Assembly (NCBI RefSeq): GCF_003952385.1
Contig: NZ_CP034444.1
Location: forward strand, 3,968,001-4,032,000
Direction: 5' to 3'
Length of the DNA: 64,000 nucleotides
Source of the DNA: Mesorhizobium sp. M1D.F.Ca.ET.043.01.1.1
GTDB taxonomy: Bacteria; Pseudomonadota; Alphaproteobacteria; Rhizobiales; Rhizobiaceae
Position 1 is the first letter of the stretch, and each line of letters begins with the position of its first letter. Of this stretch, positions 18,298 to 27,363 are shown piece by piece. The position numbers and the translations under genes were made by a program. The notes under the pieces were generated by a model. That model did no database searches, was not told the DNA's origin, and was given only the letters and a program-made list of their open reading frames with translations.

Positions 18298-18318
18298 GCC
18301 ATCTACTTATTAGATGGC
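18298..18318. promoter_or_regulatory. Inverted-repeat operator candidate before the peptide importer
   Basis: A perfect 8-bp inverted repeat GCCATCTA / TAGATGGC separated by CTTAT, about 170 nt before the binding-protein gene. The size suits a dimeric repressor site of GntR or LacI type. There is no regulator gene beside it, so its partner is unknown. Confidence 0.45.
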
Positions 18319-18489
18319 GATTATATCGAGTCTCTATTTGCCAATTCAGCAGCTGTCGAAGAAATCTAACTTAAGACTATAAAGGGGAACCGCCACACCA
18401 ATTACCTTGTGCACGCGCTGGCCATCAGTTCCAAATGGGCGCGACGAGGTGCGGGAATGCGGCGTGGCGAGGCTTAAAGGAGGACCAGA

Positions 18490-20154
18490 ATGATGTGGTC
18501 TATGAATCGCCGTGCGGTCGTCAAAGCAATGCTGGTGGGATCGGTTGCCCCGTGGGTCATTAACTCAAGGGCGTTCGCTTCGTCTTGTAGCGACCATATT
18601 GTGCGTGTCGGCTCGATGGGTGCTCCCGATTCCATGAATCCATTCGCCACCTGGAGTTCGTTCTGGCCGCTTGTCTTGTCCTACGATTCGCTGGTCGGCG
18701 TTGACGCCCAGCGACACCCTGACCGGAGGGGGTTTGCGAAGGCGTGGGCCGTTGCTGATGACGGGCTCACTTGGACAATCAAGGTATGGCCCGGCATGAA
18801 GTGGTCGGACGGCCAACCCGCCACCGCCAGAGACGCCGCGTTCACCTATAATTATCTGCTTGGCTCCGTGGGCAAGCCAGACGAGCTGAATATTGGCCAA
18901 AACAGCACAGACGGCATGGAACAAGTCGCATCCGTTACGGCCATTGATGACGAAACTCTGCGGATCGTGACCAAGGCTCCTACGCGCTGGCCAATTGACA
19001 ACTTCGTTCTAATGGTCCCTGAGCACGTTTGGAAGGACATCGGCTACGCGGATGCGCGCAGCACTTTTCGCAACGACCCGCCGCTGGTGGGAACTGGGCC
19101 TATGATCGTTGCGGAGTTTCAGCAAGGCCAATTTGTGCGCCTTACGCCAAACGCGTATTTTCGCACTGAGCAGCCGAAGACGGCCGGGATGATTATCCAC
19201 TTCTTCACCACGCAGGATCCAATTGCCCAGGGTCTGAAGAGTGGGAGCTTCGATTGTGGGGGCGTGACAACCGCACAGTGGGCTGCCTTCTCGAAGGAGA
19301 GCGATATCGGGGTCTATGAATCTCGCGTGGAGCAGCGGGACTATCTGGCATTTAATACGGCCTCCGGGAAGGGGGCGGGCAGCACCAAGGCCCTGCAGGA
19401 TCCAGCGTTTCGCGACGCGATCGGCTATGCGATCGATCAGAAAGCGATCGTGGATCGCGCCTACCGCGGGCACGCAGACCCTGGTGTCGGAATTGTGATG
19501 CCGGTAGCCGCCGACTATTACTCAGACCTAAGCGACATCAGGCGCCGCTTCGATCTAGCCGAGGCGGGTCGTCGGCTAGACGCGGCCGGATATCGGGACA
19601 CGAACGGCGATGGTGTCCGGGAGGACAAGGAGGGAAAGAGCTTACAGCTTGAGCTAATCACAGGAAAGGCTTCGGGTGTGAGCGAGATTCCGATTGCAGC
19701 CGTGCAGCTTGTTGCGGGCTGGCTGGGACAAATTGGCATTCCCGTGTCGGTGACCCAGCTCGATTCCGGTGCGCTCACAGCCCGCACGACAGCGCCGACG
19801 GACGGCGGCGGAAGCTGGGATCTGCTAATCGCCAGCAACTGGCTGTCTTCCTCGCCTCACGACCTGCTCGTCTTGGGCAGTAGCAAGTCCATCGGCCTCA
19901 CTAACAGATCGTACTGGACAAATGAGAAGTTCGACGCGCTCCTGACTGAGGTCGACCGTACCGTCGACCTGAAGAGGAGCCAGGAGCTGGTCGATCAGGC
20001 AGCGCGCCTCATCTATGCTGAGGCGCCGTATATCATTCTGAGTCACCCCTTAACGCTCGGTGCCTATCGTAAGGACTGCTTCCAGGGCTGGGGACCGGAG
20101 GACGCGATATCGGATTGGAGCTATTTCCCGTTCGATCGGTTGAGGCCGATCTAA
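18490..20154 (+). CDS. ABC transporter substrate-binding protein, peptide/nickel (SBP_bac_5) type
   Basis: A 554-residue periplasmic receptor with a basic Tat-like N-terminus (NRRAVVKAMLVGSVAPWV) and a cleavage site near SRAFA. The body shows the family 5 pattern: LVGVDAQ, then WAVADDGLTWTIKVWPGMKWSDG and, in the C-terminal lobe, AIGYAIDQKAIVDRAYRG. It captures oligopeptides or related ligands for the two permeases that follow. The start at 18490 follows AGGAGG by 6 nt. It heads a five-gene operon with almost no intergenic space. Confidence 0.92.
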   Translation: MMWSMNRRAVVKAMLVGSVAPWVINSRAFASSCSDHIVRVGSMGAPDSMNPFATWSSFWPLVLSYDSLVGVDAQRHPDRRGFAKAWAVADDGLTWTIKVWPGMKWSDGQPATARDAAFTYNYLLGSVGKPDELNIGQNSTDGMEQVASVTAIDDETLRIVTKAPTRWPIDNFVLMVPEHVWKDIGYADARSTFRNDPPLVGTGPMIVAEFQQGQFVRLTPNAYFRTEQPKTAGMIIHFFTTQDPIAQGLKSGSFDCGGVTTAQWAAFSKESDIGVYESRVEQRDYLAFNTASGKGAGSTKALQDPAFRDAIGYAIDQKAIVDRAYRGHADPGVGIVMPVAADYYSDLSDIRRRFDLAEAGRRLDAAGYRDTNGDGVREDKEGKSLQLELITGKASGVSEIPIAAVQLVAGWLGQIGIPVSVTQLDSGALTARTTAPTDGGGSWDLLIASNWLSSSPHDLLVLGSSKSIGLTNRSYWTNEKFDALLTEVDRTVDLKRSQELVDQAARLIYAEAPYIILSHPLTLGAYRKDCFQGWGPEDAISDWSYFPFDRLRPI

Positions 20155-20155
20155 C

Positions 20156-21154
20156 GTGGCTGGCAACGCACAGGAAGGGCGAACAAGCCGCATTGGGAAT
20201 GTCCTGATCAGGGCGGCCATAACTCTTTCGATGGTGGCCACACTGAACTTCGTCCTGTTCAGGGTCATTCCCGGTGACCCTGCAGCGCTTCTGCTTGGCG
20301 GTGCTCGGATGAGCGTGTCCGCTGAACGGATCGAGGCGCAGCGCCAGAACTGGGGACTCGACCGGCCGCTTTTCCCGGACCAGATACTTGACTACCTGTC
20401 GGCAACTCTACATGGCGATCTCGGCTACAGCTTCAAGTTCAGGGGTAGACTTGTCTCTGACCTTATTTGGGAGCGCTTGCCGGCCACCATCGCCCTGGTT
20501 GGCTTGGCCCAATTAATCGCCATGCTATGCGGTGTCATGCTTGGGCTCTATGCGGGTTGGCGCAGAGGAGGAGCTGTCGACCGTATCGCCATGGGAGCAT
20601 CTCTAGCGCTCTATTCTACGCCGTCTTTCTGGCTTGCTATGGTACTAGTAGTCATTTTTAGCACGGCATTGGGGTGGTTTCCGGGTTATGGCATCTATTC
20701 ACCCGGCGCTAGCATAGGTTCAACTGATAAGATCCTAGACTACTTGCGACATCTCGCACTTCCGGTCGCCGCGGTAGCCCTTGGGCTGATCGGGCAATAC
20801 GTTGTGGTCGCGCGTGCAGCGATGAGTGACGTCGTTACTGAGGACTACATGGTGACCGCACGCGCCAAGGGACTTACCAACGGTCAGATGCTGATGCGCC
20901 ATGCATTTCGTAACGCAATGCTGCCGCTCGTGACCTTGATTACTCTCAATCTTGGCTACGTGGTCGCTGGTGCGATCACCGTCGAAGCCGTCTTCGCCTG
21001 GCCGGGAATTGGTGGTCTCACGGTCGAAGCGCTCAACGCGCGGGACTACCCAGTTCTTCAAGGGATATTCCTGTTGCTTGGTGTATCGATCGTTGTCGCG
21101 AACCTCCTAGCCGATCTTGCCTACGGCATTCTTGATCCGCGAATCCGGCAATGA
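20156..21154 (+). CDS. Peptide ABC transporter permease, DppB/OppB type
   Basis: A 332-residue inner-membrane protein with the N-terminal helix and loop typical of DppB (FVLFRVIPGDPAALLLGG, then NWGLDRPLFPDQILDYL), several further transmembrane helices, and the EAA loop with DYMVTARAKGLTNGQML. It forms half of the membrane channel of the peptide importer. The GTG start follows the receptor stop by one base. The end overlaps the next permease by 4 nt (ATGA), indicating translational coupling. Confidence 0.92.
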   Translation: MAGNAQEGRTSRIGNVLIRAAITLSMVATLNFVLFRVIPGDPAALLLGGARMSVSAERIEAQRQNWGLDRPLFPDQILDYLSATLHGDLGYSFKFRGRLVSDLIWERLPATIALVGLAQLIAMLCGVMLGLYAGWRRGGAVDRIAMGASLALYSTPSFWLAMVLVVIFSTALGWFPGYGIYSPGASIGSTDKILDYLRHLALPVAAVALGLIGQYVVVARAAMSDVVTEDYMVTARAKGLTNGQMLMRHAFRNAMLPLVTLITLNLGYVVAGAITVEAVFAWPGIGGLTVEALNARDYPVLQGIFLLLGVSIVVANLLADLAYGILDPRIRQ

Positions 21155-22083
21155 GTGAAAGTATCGTGCGATATTCCTCGCGTAGCCGGGCGAGAGCGAT
21201 CAAGAGCTTTCTATCCAATCTTCTTGGTCACGCCGGGGCTCAGCTCGGCCTGTTGTGTCTGGTGTTTTTCCTTGTCCTCTCTGCTGTGCCCAATATCCTC
21301 GTAGGTCCACTTGAGACCGTAGCCACCGCAACTGGTGATTTCCTCGTTCCACCATCAAGCCAGCATCTGCTGGGGACCGATGAGGTGGGGCGTGACGTGC
21401 TCAATCTGGTCGTCCATGGTGCCCGGATATCGCTCACGATCGCGCTGCTGGCGACCGTCATCAGCCTCGTCGTCGGCACTACGGTTGGTATCATTGCTGG
21501 CTACTACGGTGGCAGAGTTGACGTCTGGCTGATGCGGCTGACGGATTTCTTTTTCGTCATGCCGTCCTTCGTCCTTGCGCTGGTCATCACACCCGTGGTG
21601 CTCGAAGTAATGGGGCGGGGCAGAGAAATCCTCGGCTTCCGTCCTTCCCTCTTCGTGATCCTTGTCGTCATCGGCATAACAAGCTGGGCGTTTGTCGCCC
21701 GTATCGTTCGCAGTCAGACACTATCGCTTAAGGAGCGAACATTCATTGATCGCGCACGAGTTGTGGGCAGCAGCAATTTGAGCATCATGGTGCGGCATAT
21801 CCTCCCCAATCTCGTTCCGCAAATCGCAGCGAATGGTGCGCTGGTCGTCGCTGGCGCAATCTATGTCGAGACGTCGCTCTCGTTCCTCGGGCTTGGCGAC
21901 CCATTGCAGCCTTCATGGGGCACTTTGCTTTCGCTCGCTCAGCGCGCCGGTGCGGCCAGTACCGGAGCTTGGTGGTACCTCGGCGCCCCCGGGCTGTGCG
22001 CCCTCGCGGTTTCCCTTAGCTTCGTCCTGGTCGGCAATGCCCTCGACGACACGTTCAATCCACGGCAGAGGGTGATCCCATGA
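21151..22083 (+). CDS. Peptide ABC transporter permease, DppC/OppC type
   Basis: A 310-residue permease with the DppC hallmarks: the QHLLGTDEVGRDVLN motif near residue 70 just before the conserved transmembrane domain, the EAA-type loop ERTFIDRARVVGSSN, and FLGLGDPLQPSWGTLL near the C-terminus. It pairs with the preceding DppB-like protein. ATGA overlaps link it to both neighbours. Confidence 0.92.
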   Translation: MSESIVRYSSRSRARAIKSFLSNLLGHAGAQLGLLCLVFFLVLSAVPNILVGPLETVATATGDFLVPPSSQHLLGTDEVGRDVLNLVVHGARISLTIALLATVISLVVGTTVGIIAGYYGGRVDVWLMRLTDFFFVMPSFVLALVITPVVLEVMGRGREILGFRPSLFVILVVIGITSWAFVARIVRSQTLSLKERTFIDRARVVGSSNLSIMVRHILPNLVPQIAANGALVVAGAIYVETSLSFLGLGDPLQPSWGTLLSLAQRAGAASTGAWWYLGAPGLCALAVSLSFVLVGNALDDTFNPRQRVIP

Positions 22084-23087
22084 CAAACCTCTCCCAAGAC
22101 AAGGCATCGCTTTTGGAAGTCGACGGGCTTTCTGTTGAGTATCGGCTCAAGGGCGTTTCATTGCGAGCGATCGACCGCGTGAGCTTCGCGCTCCAGGCTG
22201 GAGAGGCCGTTGGCCTCGTCGGTGAATCGGGCAGTGGCAAGACTACCACCGCCATGGCGATCGCTGGTCTACTATCGCCCAATGCACGGGTCAGCGGCGG
22301 CCAAGTGCGCTATCGTGGTAACCTGCTGTCGATCGACAATGATGCGGCGATGCGGCCACATCGCTGGACCGAGACGTCCGTCGTTTTCCAGGGCGCGATG
22401 AATGCGCTCAATCCCGTTCACCGCATTATCAAGCAAATCGCCGAGCCATGCATCCTGAAGCTCGGCATGTCGCGTGCCGAGGCGACCGCGCGGGCACGGG
22501 AGGTTCTAGAACTCGTCGGCATTCCGACGGATCGCGGCACTGCCTATCCCCACGAGTTGTCGGGCGGTATGCGTCAAAGAGTGATGATTGCCATGGCGCT
22601 CGCATGTCGCCCCTCGATCATCATCGGTGACGAGCCGACCACGGCGCTCGACGTCATCACACAGGCTCAGATCCTCAAGCTGTTGGGGAAGTTGCGATCG
22701 CAGCTTAACCTAGCGCTCATTTTAATCACCCACGACCTGTCTGTCGTCGCTGAGTCGTGTGATCGCGTGATGATCATGTACGCCGGCCGGATAGTCGAGG
22801 ATGGAACCGTCGCGGAGATCTTCGCTAAGCCCAAACATCCCTACACTCGCCTGCTGATCGAATCGATCCCCAACCCGGCGAGCGGCATACGGATAATTCG
22901 CCCTATCCCCGGTGATCCTCCCAACTTAATGAATCGACCGTCAGGCTGCGCCTTCCATCCACGTTGCCCGTCAGCAACGGGGGTCTGCACGACCGAAGTT
23001 CCCAGCCTCGAAAAGTTCGGGTGGGGACGCGTCGCCTGTCACCTTCACCGTTCCTCGCAAGAAGGCAGGGTTGCAGTTCATGCCTGA
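22080..23087 (+). CDS. Peptide ABC transporter ATPase, DppD/OppD type
   Basis: A 335-residue ATPase with Walker [10 protein letters not shown] (about 50-58), signature LSGGMRQRV, Walker [13 protein letters not shown] and H-loop ITHDL. The C-terminal oligopeptide-binding extension ([17 protein letters not shown]) has the cysteine pattern of the OppD/DppD family. It energises peptide uptake as one half of a heterodimer with the next gene. The start overlaps the previous stop by 4 nt. Confidence 0.92.
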   Translation: MTNLSQDKASLLEVDGLSVEYRLKGVSLRAIDRVSFALQAGEAVGLVGESGSGKTTTAMAIAGLLSPNARVSGGQVRYRGNLLSIDNDAAMRPHRWTETSVVFQGAMNALNPVHRIIKQIAEPCILKLGMSRAEATARAREVLELVGIPTDRGTAYPHELSGGMRQRVMIAMALACRPSIIIGDEPTTALDVITQAQILKLLGKLRSQLNLALILITHDLSVVAESCDRVMIMYAGRIVEDGTVAEIFAKPKHPYTRLLIESIPNPASGIRIIRPIPGDPPNLMNRPSGCAFHPRCPSATGVCTTEVPSLEKFGWGRVACHLHRSSQEGRVAVHA

Positions 23088-24141
23088 CACCTCCGACATC
23101 CTGAGTCTCGAGAGCCTGAAGGTCCATTTTCCTATCCAGGGCGGACTGTTCGACCGGGTCCTGGGGCGATCTGCCGGGGCGGTGCGTGCGGCGGATGGAG
23201 TCGACCTCAACATTGGACGAGGTGAAATCGTCGCCCTGGTTGGAGAATCCGGAAGCGGCAAGACGACAGTGGGCCGCGTCATCACCAAGCTAGCCCAGCC
23301 CACAGGAGGCAGGTTGCTGTTTGAGGGCCGCGATATGACGTCTGCAAAGGGCTTCTCGGCTCTGCGTCCCTACCGGCGACGCGTGCAAATGATCTTTCAG
23401 GATGCTTATCAGGCGCTCAACCCGCGACACACCGTGTTCGACAGTGTGGCAGAGCCGTTGCGCTCCCTGCGGCTGGTCAAGAACCATGCTCAACTCACAG
23501 AAAGGGTCAGCGAAGCGCTTTCGGCGGCCGGGCTCAATCCTCCCGGTGATTTCTTCGCCCGCTTCCCACACGAACTCTCCGGCGGCCAGCGCCAGCGCGT
23601 CGTGATTGCCGGAGCGCTTGCCGTGAAGCCGGAGCTCATCGTTGCCGACGAGCCCGTGTCGATGCTCGATGTATCGATACGCGCACAAATTCTTCAGGTC
23701 CTGGTTGACCTGCGCGCCAAGCACAACATGGCGCTACTGTTCATCACCCACGACCTGCCGCTCGCCTGGCTGATCGCCGACCGGATTGCAGTCTTATATC
23801 TTGGGAGATTGGTCGAGATCGGCAGCGCCGATGACATCACATTCAACCCCCGGCATCCCTATACGGTCGCGTTGCGCAACGCCACGCCGCAGATTCGCAG
23901 CGACGCAAGTCGCTTCGAGCTGCCGGCGTTGCAAGGAGAGGTTCCAAGCGCCGCACGCGTGCCGAAGGGCTGTCGTTTCCATCCTCGCTGCCCGCTTGCT
24001 TTCGACCGGTGCAAGGAGGAGGAGCCGCCGGCCATCGAAGTCGGGCCGCAGCATATGTCCGCATGCTGGCTGCCGACGTCAGGTGCGAAAGCAGAATTGT
24101 CGACACCCAACCTGAAAAGTGCCGACCATGGTTCCGTCTGA
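23080..24141 (+). CDS. Peptide ABC transporter ATPase, DppF/OppF type
   Basis: A 353-residue partner ATPase. Motifs: Walker [10 protein letters not shown], the DppF-type [16 protein letters not shown]-loop, LSGGQRQRV, Walker [20 protein letters not shown], and the C-terminal [14 protein letters not shown] cysteine stretch. A TTG at 23071 is in frame, but the ATG at 23080, 8 nt inside the end of the upstream gene, is preceded by a purine-rich GAAGGCAGGG and is preferred. It is the last gene of the importer; an oligopeptidase follows after 187 nt. Confidence 0.92.
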   Translation: MPDTSDILSLESLKVHFPIQGGLFDRVLGRSAGAVRAADGVDLNIGRGEIVALVGESGSGKTTVGRVITKLAQPTGGRLLFEGRDMTSAKGFSALRPYRRRVQMIFQDAYQALNPRHTVFDSVAEPLRSLRLVKNHAQLTERVSEALSAAGLNPPGDFFARFPHELSGGQRQRVVIAGALAVKPELIVADEPVSMLDVSIRAQILQVLVDLRAKHNMALLFITHDLPLAWLIADRIAVLYLGRLVEIGSADDITFNPRHPYTVALRNATPQIRSDASRFELPALQGEVPSAARVPKGCRFHPRCPLAFDRCKEEEPPAIEVGPQHMSACWLPTSGAKAELSTPNLKSADHGSV

Positions 24142-24261
24142 CAGTAAGTAATAATAGGGCACTCGAAGCGCTATTCTGCCAGAACGGAATTAACGGATGT
24201 TGGTAATAACGCACCGTGGCTCGTTAAACGGTTTACACTATATCGCCTAGGAGCAACATTG

Positions 24262-24318
24262 ATGCACAAACTGTCTGCTCGCGGACTGCCGCGCCAATTC
24301 CTTGCTCTTTTTTCCTGA
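24262..24318 (+). CDS. Short upstream reading frame (18 codons) before the oligopeptidase
   Basis: AGGAG at 24249-24253 followed 8 nt later by ATG, then 17 further codons and TGA at 24316, which is 10 nt before the oligopeptidase ATG. The ribosome-binding site is better than that of the main gene. The arrangement suggests a leader peptide that couples translation, but the peptide has no recognisable attenuation pattern and may be fortuitous. Confidence 0.35.
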   Translation: MHKLSARGLPRQFLALFS

Positions 24319-24328
24319 GGGCCTTGTG

Positions 24329-26425
24329 ATGGTAGACAAGCACCTGCAGCCACCGCTTCCTCGTTCCGAGGCACGGATCCGGGTCCTTCATGGCGACGTC
24401 ACGATAGACTCGTATGGCTGGCTCAGGGACTGGGAGAATCCCGACGTCCGCGCGTATCTTGAAGCCGAGAACAGCTACGCGCAGCAAGCGACAGCCCACC
24501 TGGAAGGGCTCAAGGCGGAACTTATCGCCGAGATCGAAGGGCGTCACACCTGCGAGGGCGCCCCACCAACCTTCCAGGTTGGGCCTTTCGAGTACTTCGA
24601 AAGACACGGGCGGGGCCTGTCTCATCCTGCGTGGTGGCGCCGGCCGGTGACCGGAGGCTCGGCCGAGCTTGTTCTCGACCCGAACGCGATCCCGGGGGCC
24701 GAGATCTTCTATTCGCTCGGTGTCTTCGAGCCGAGTGACGACGGGCGTTACGTGGCGTTCAGCTTCGATGTCATCGGGGACGAGAACTTCGAGCTTAGGG
24801 TGCGGGACATAGAGACCGGCCATGACGTCTGGACGGGCTCGAGGCGGGCTGGGATGGTTACTTGGACCGCGGACGGCAACACGCTCTTTTTCACGCGGGA
24901 GCGGGCGGACCGGCGGCGGCAACGCCATGAGCTTATACGCCTGGACGTCAACGATTCGCACTCTGAGGTAGTGTTCGAGGAGGCGGACGAGCGACTGAAC
25001 TTGCGGATTTGGCGCTCTGATAGCGGCGCCTGGCTGCTTTTGGACGTTATGGACAACGCCGGGGCGGTGGAGGTGTGGTGCCTTCCTGCCGACCAGCCGG
25101 GCGTTGGGTGGCGCCGGATTGTGGCGCGTGATCTTGGCCACCATGTCTTTGCCGAGCACTGGGGCGACAGGTTCTTGTTTCGGGTAAACGACGCTGGACC
25201 CTACTGGCGGCTCGTGTGTGCGCCGATAGGTGACCCGTCACCATCGTGCTGGGAGGAGGTCATCCCGCATCGAGCGGGCGTGACGCTTGAGGAGGTCCAC
25301 GTGCTCGACCAGCACCTGGTTGTCCTGGAACGAGAGGGCCTTCGTCCTCGCCTCGTCTCGCATAACCGAAGCGGGGGGGTCGCCGCCACGATCGTTCCCG
25401 ACGAGCCGAGCTGCACTCTTAAGGTCGGCTTGTCTGCAGGGGGTAGCTATTCGGTCGCACGGCATCCGTTCCGAAGCTCGAAGTTGGTCTACTCGGTTAG
25501 CTCATTCGTGACGCCCGACACGTTTGTAGAGCATGATCTCGCCGACGACCGATCGGCAGTCCTGTACCAGGCCCGCGTTCCCGGATATGACCCGGCTCAA
25601 TACGTGGCGACGGTCGTCATGGCGCAGGCGGAAGACGGGGTGGATATACCAATTTCGCTCGTCGCGCGGCGCGATCGAACCACCCCAGGGCCGGTGTTAT
25701 TGAATGTCTACGGCTGTTATGGAAAACCGAGATGGCCCTCGTTTTTCACTTGGCCCTCATCCATGACCAAACGTTTGAGCCTGCTCGATCGCGGAGTTGC
25801 TTTCGGCATCGTGCACGTACGGGGAGGCGGGGAGCTTGGACGTCCGTGGCACGAGGCGGCTACCCGCGATCGAAAACGTATCACCCACACAGATCTGATC
25901 GTCGCTGTCGAGGCGCTTGTTAGGCAGGGGGTCGCCACCGGCGACGGCATCGTCATTGAGGGAGCGAGCGCTGGCGGGGGTACCGTGCTTGCCACGGCCG
26001 ACTTGCGGCCCGACTTGTTCCGCGCCGTACTCGCCGAGGTTCCGCTCGCCGACATCATAGATACCGAGCTGGACTTCACGATGCCGTACGCGCTGCCGGA
26101 AATAGCGGAGTACGGCGATCCCCACATAGCCGACGAATATCGGCACCTGCGCAGCTACGATCCTTACTACAACCTCAGTGCCGATCGCCCGCGCCCGCCA
26201 ACTTACGTCGACGCCGCGCTCGACGACAGCCAGGTGCTCTACTACCAGCCTGCTCGGTACGTTGCCCAGCGACGTTCCTTTACGGCCGGTCGAGACCCAG
26301 GTCTTGTTTTCCACATGCGTATGGTCGGTGGCCACGGCGGCGCTTCACATGGGCCTAGTGTAGCCGAAGAAGCAGCACTTCGTATGGCTTGGATTCTAGA
26401 CCAGGTCCGATGCTCGGGCAATTAG
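24329..26425 (+). CDS. S9A-family oligopeptidase (prolyl oligopeptidase/oligopeptidase B type)
   Basis: A 698-residue cytosolic serine peptidase with an N-terminal beta-propeller (about 70-420) and a C-terminal alpha/beta-hydrolase domain. The hydrolase domain shows VYGCYG (oxyanion region), HVRGGGELGRPWHEA, nucleophile GASAGGG (Ser about 549), Asp in AALDDSQV (about 631) and His in GGHGGASHG (about 668). It probably cuts short peptides delivered by the upstream peptide importer. ATG at 24329 has GAGGG 8 nt before it and starts at the expected family N-terminus; nine codons of upstream open frame were discarded. No signal peptide is seen. Confidence 0.9.
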   Translation: MVDKHLQPPLPRSEARIRVLHGDVTIDSYGWLRDWENPDVRAYLEAENSYAQQATAHLEGLKAELIAEIEGRHTCEGAPPTFQVGPFEYFERHGRGLSHPAWWRRPVTGGSAELVLDPNAIPGAEIFYSLGVFEPSDDGRYVAFSFDVIGDENFELRVRDIETGHDVWTGSRRAGMVTWTADGNTLFFTRERADRRRQRHELIRLDVNDSHSEVVFEEADERLNLRIWRSDSGAWLLLDVMDNAGAVEVWCLPADQPGVGWRRIVARDLGHHVFAEHWGDRFLFRVNDAGPYWRLVCAPIGDPSPSCWEEVIPHRAGVTLEEVHVLDQHLVVLEREGLRPRLVSHNRSGGVAATIVPDEPSCTLKVGLSAGGSYSVARHPFRSSKLVYSVSSFVTPDTFVEHDLADDRSAVLYQARVPGYDPAQYVATVVMAQAEDGVDIPISLVARRDRTTPGPVLLNVYGCYGKPRWPSFFTWPSSMTKRLSLLDRGVAFGIVHVRGGGELGRPWHEAATRDRKRITHTDLIVAVEALVRQGVATGDGIVIEGASAGGGTVLATADLRPDLFRAVLAEVPLADIIDTELDFTMPYALPEIAEYGDPHIADEYRHLRSYDPYYNLSADRPRPPTYVDAALDDSQVLYYQPARYVAQRRSFTAGRDPGLVFHMRMVGGHGGASHGPSVAEEAALRMAWILDQVRCSGN

Positions 26426-26458
26426 GCATTTCTATGTTACAATCGGAATCAAAGCTAG

Positions 26459-27262
26459 GGTCAGGACCCATAATCTATTGAGTTGATATCTGTTTGGTGA
26501 TTCAGGGTGGCAGGAGGTGCTGCCTTGAGTGATTTGCTGATGTTGACGCCGGAGCAGATGCGCCGGATCGAGTCCTATTTTCCTTTGTCGCATGGTGTTC
26601 CGCGTGTGGATGACCGCCGGGTGCTGAGCGGCATCCTGTTCGTGATCCGAAATGGCCTTCGCTGGCGAGATGTCCCTTCCGACTACGGTCCGTACAAGAC
26701 CATCTACAACCGCTTCATCCGCTGGAGTCGGCTGGGTGTGTTCAACCGCATCCTAGCGGAACTGGCCGCGCAGGGCGGCGAAACGGACAATCTGATGATC
26801 GATGCCACCCATCTCAAAGCGCACCGCACTGCCGCCAGCCTCCTTAAAAAACTCTATCCCGATGTATCGGACGCAGCCGAGGCGGACTGACCACCAAGGG
26901 ACGTCCGCGGCTGCTGCATCTGAGCGAAGGGCAGACCAATGATCACAAGACTGCTGCGGCCGTGATCGAGGATTTGCCCGCCGCCAACGCCCTGCTGGCC
27001 GATCGGGCCTACAGTTCAGCGGCCTTCCGCCAGGCGCTCGTCGAGCGCGGTATCAGGCCATGCATCCCACCCCATGCCAAGCATCGTGTTCAGCACAGCT
27101 ATGATCCTGTCCGATACCGGCAACGTCACAGGATCGAGAACATGTTCGCACGCCTCAAAGACTGGCGACGCATCCACACCAGATACGACCGATGTGCTCA
27201 CACCTTCCTGTCGGCTATCGCCTTCGCTGCAGCCTTCATCTTCTGGATCAATGAGTCCTGAC
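26459..27262 (+). mobile_element. IS5-family element (IS427-like group), apparently complete
   Basis: Imperfect terminal inverted repeats are present: GGTCAGGACCCAT at 26459-26471 and ATGAGTCCTGAC(C) at 27251-27263. CTAG stands on both outer sides (26455-26458 and 27263-27266), a plausible target duplication. The 804-bp length and the two overlapping transposase frames are usual for this group. It sits between the oligopeptidase gene and alanine racemase without interrupting either. Confidence 0.8.
26525..27261 (+). CDS. IS5-family transposase encoded by two overlapping frames
   Basis: The first frame (to 26890) begins LTPEQMRRIESYFP and contains RNGLRWRDVPSDYGPYKTIYNRF and MIDATHLKAHRTAA (first catalytic Asp). 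The second frame can be followed from the A-run at 26846-26851: after slipping one base back it reads RCIGRSRGGLTTKGRPR, then LLADRAYSS (second Asp) and RYRQRHRIENMFARLKDW (catalytic Glu). The shift at AAAAAA is the usual way this group makes the full transposase. TTG at 26525 is 7 nt after AGGAGG and is the likely start. Confidence 0.82.
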
Positions 27263-27293
27263 CTAGCTACATGTTTGATCCGGGGCTTTGATG

Positions 27294-27326
27294 GGGCATC
27301 CTTATCTTTCGAATCAAAGGATGCCC
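27294..27326. repeat. 10-bp inverted repeat near the end of alr
   Basis: GGGCATCCTT (27294-27303) and AAGGATGCCC (27317-27326) with a 13-nt spacer, 38 nt downstream of the alr stop. No T-run follows on either strand, so it is not a standard rho-independent terminator. It could be the end of an older mobile element or an mRNA-stabilising hairpin. Confidence 0.45.
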
Positions 27327-27363
27327 TATGGACCAAGTTCTCCATGGGAGCGCCATAACGAAA

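Larger units (their letters stand above)
17859..18489. other. Gap upstream of the peptide importer
   Basis: Contains the IS256 remnant (17967-18230) and an inverted repeat (18298-18318). No other gene is visible. The promoter of the peptide importer must lie within the last 200 bases. Confidence 0.5.
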
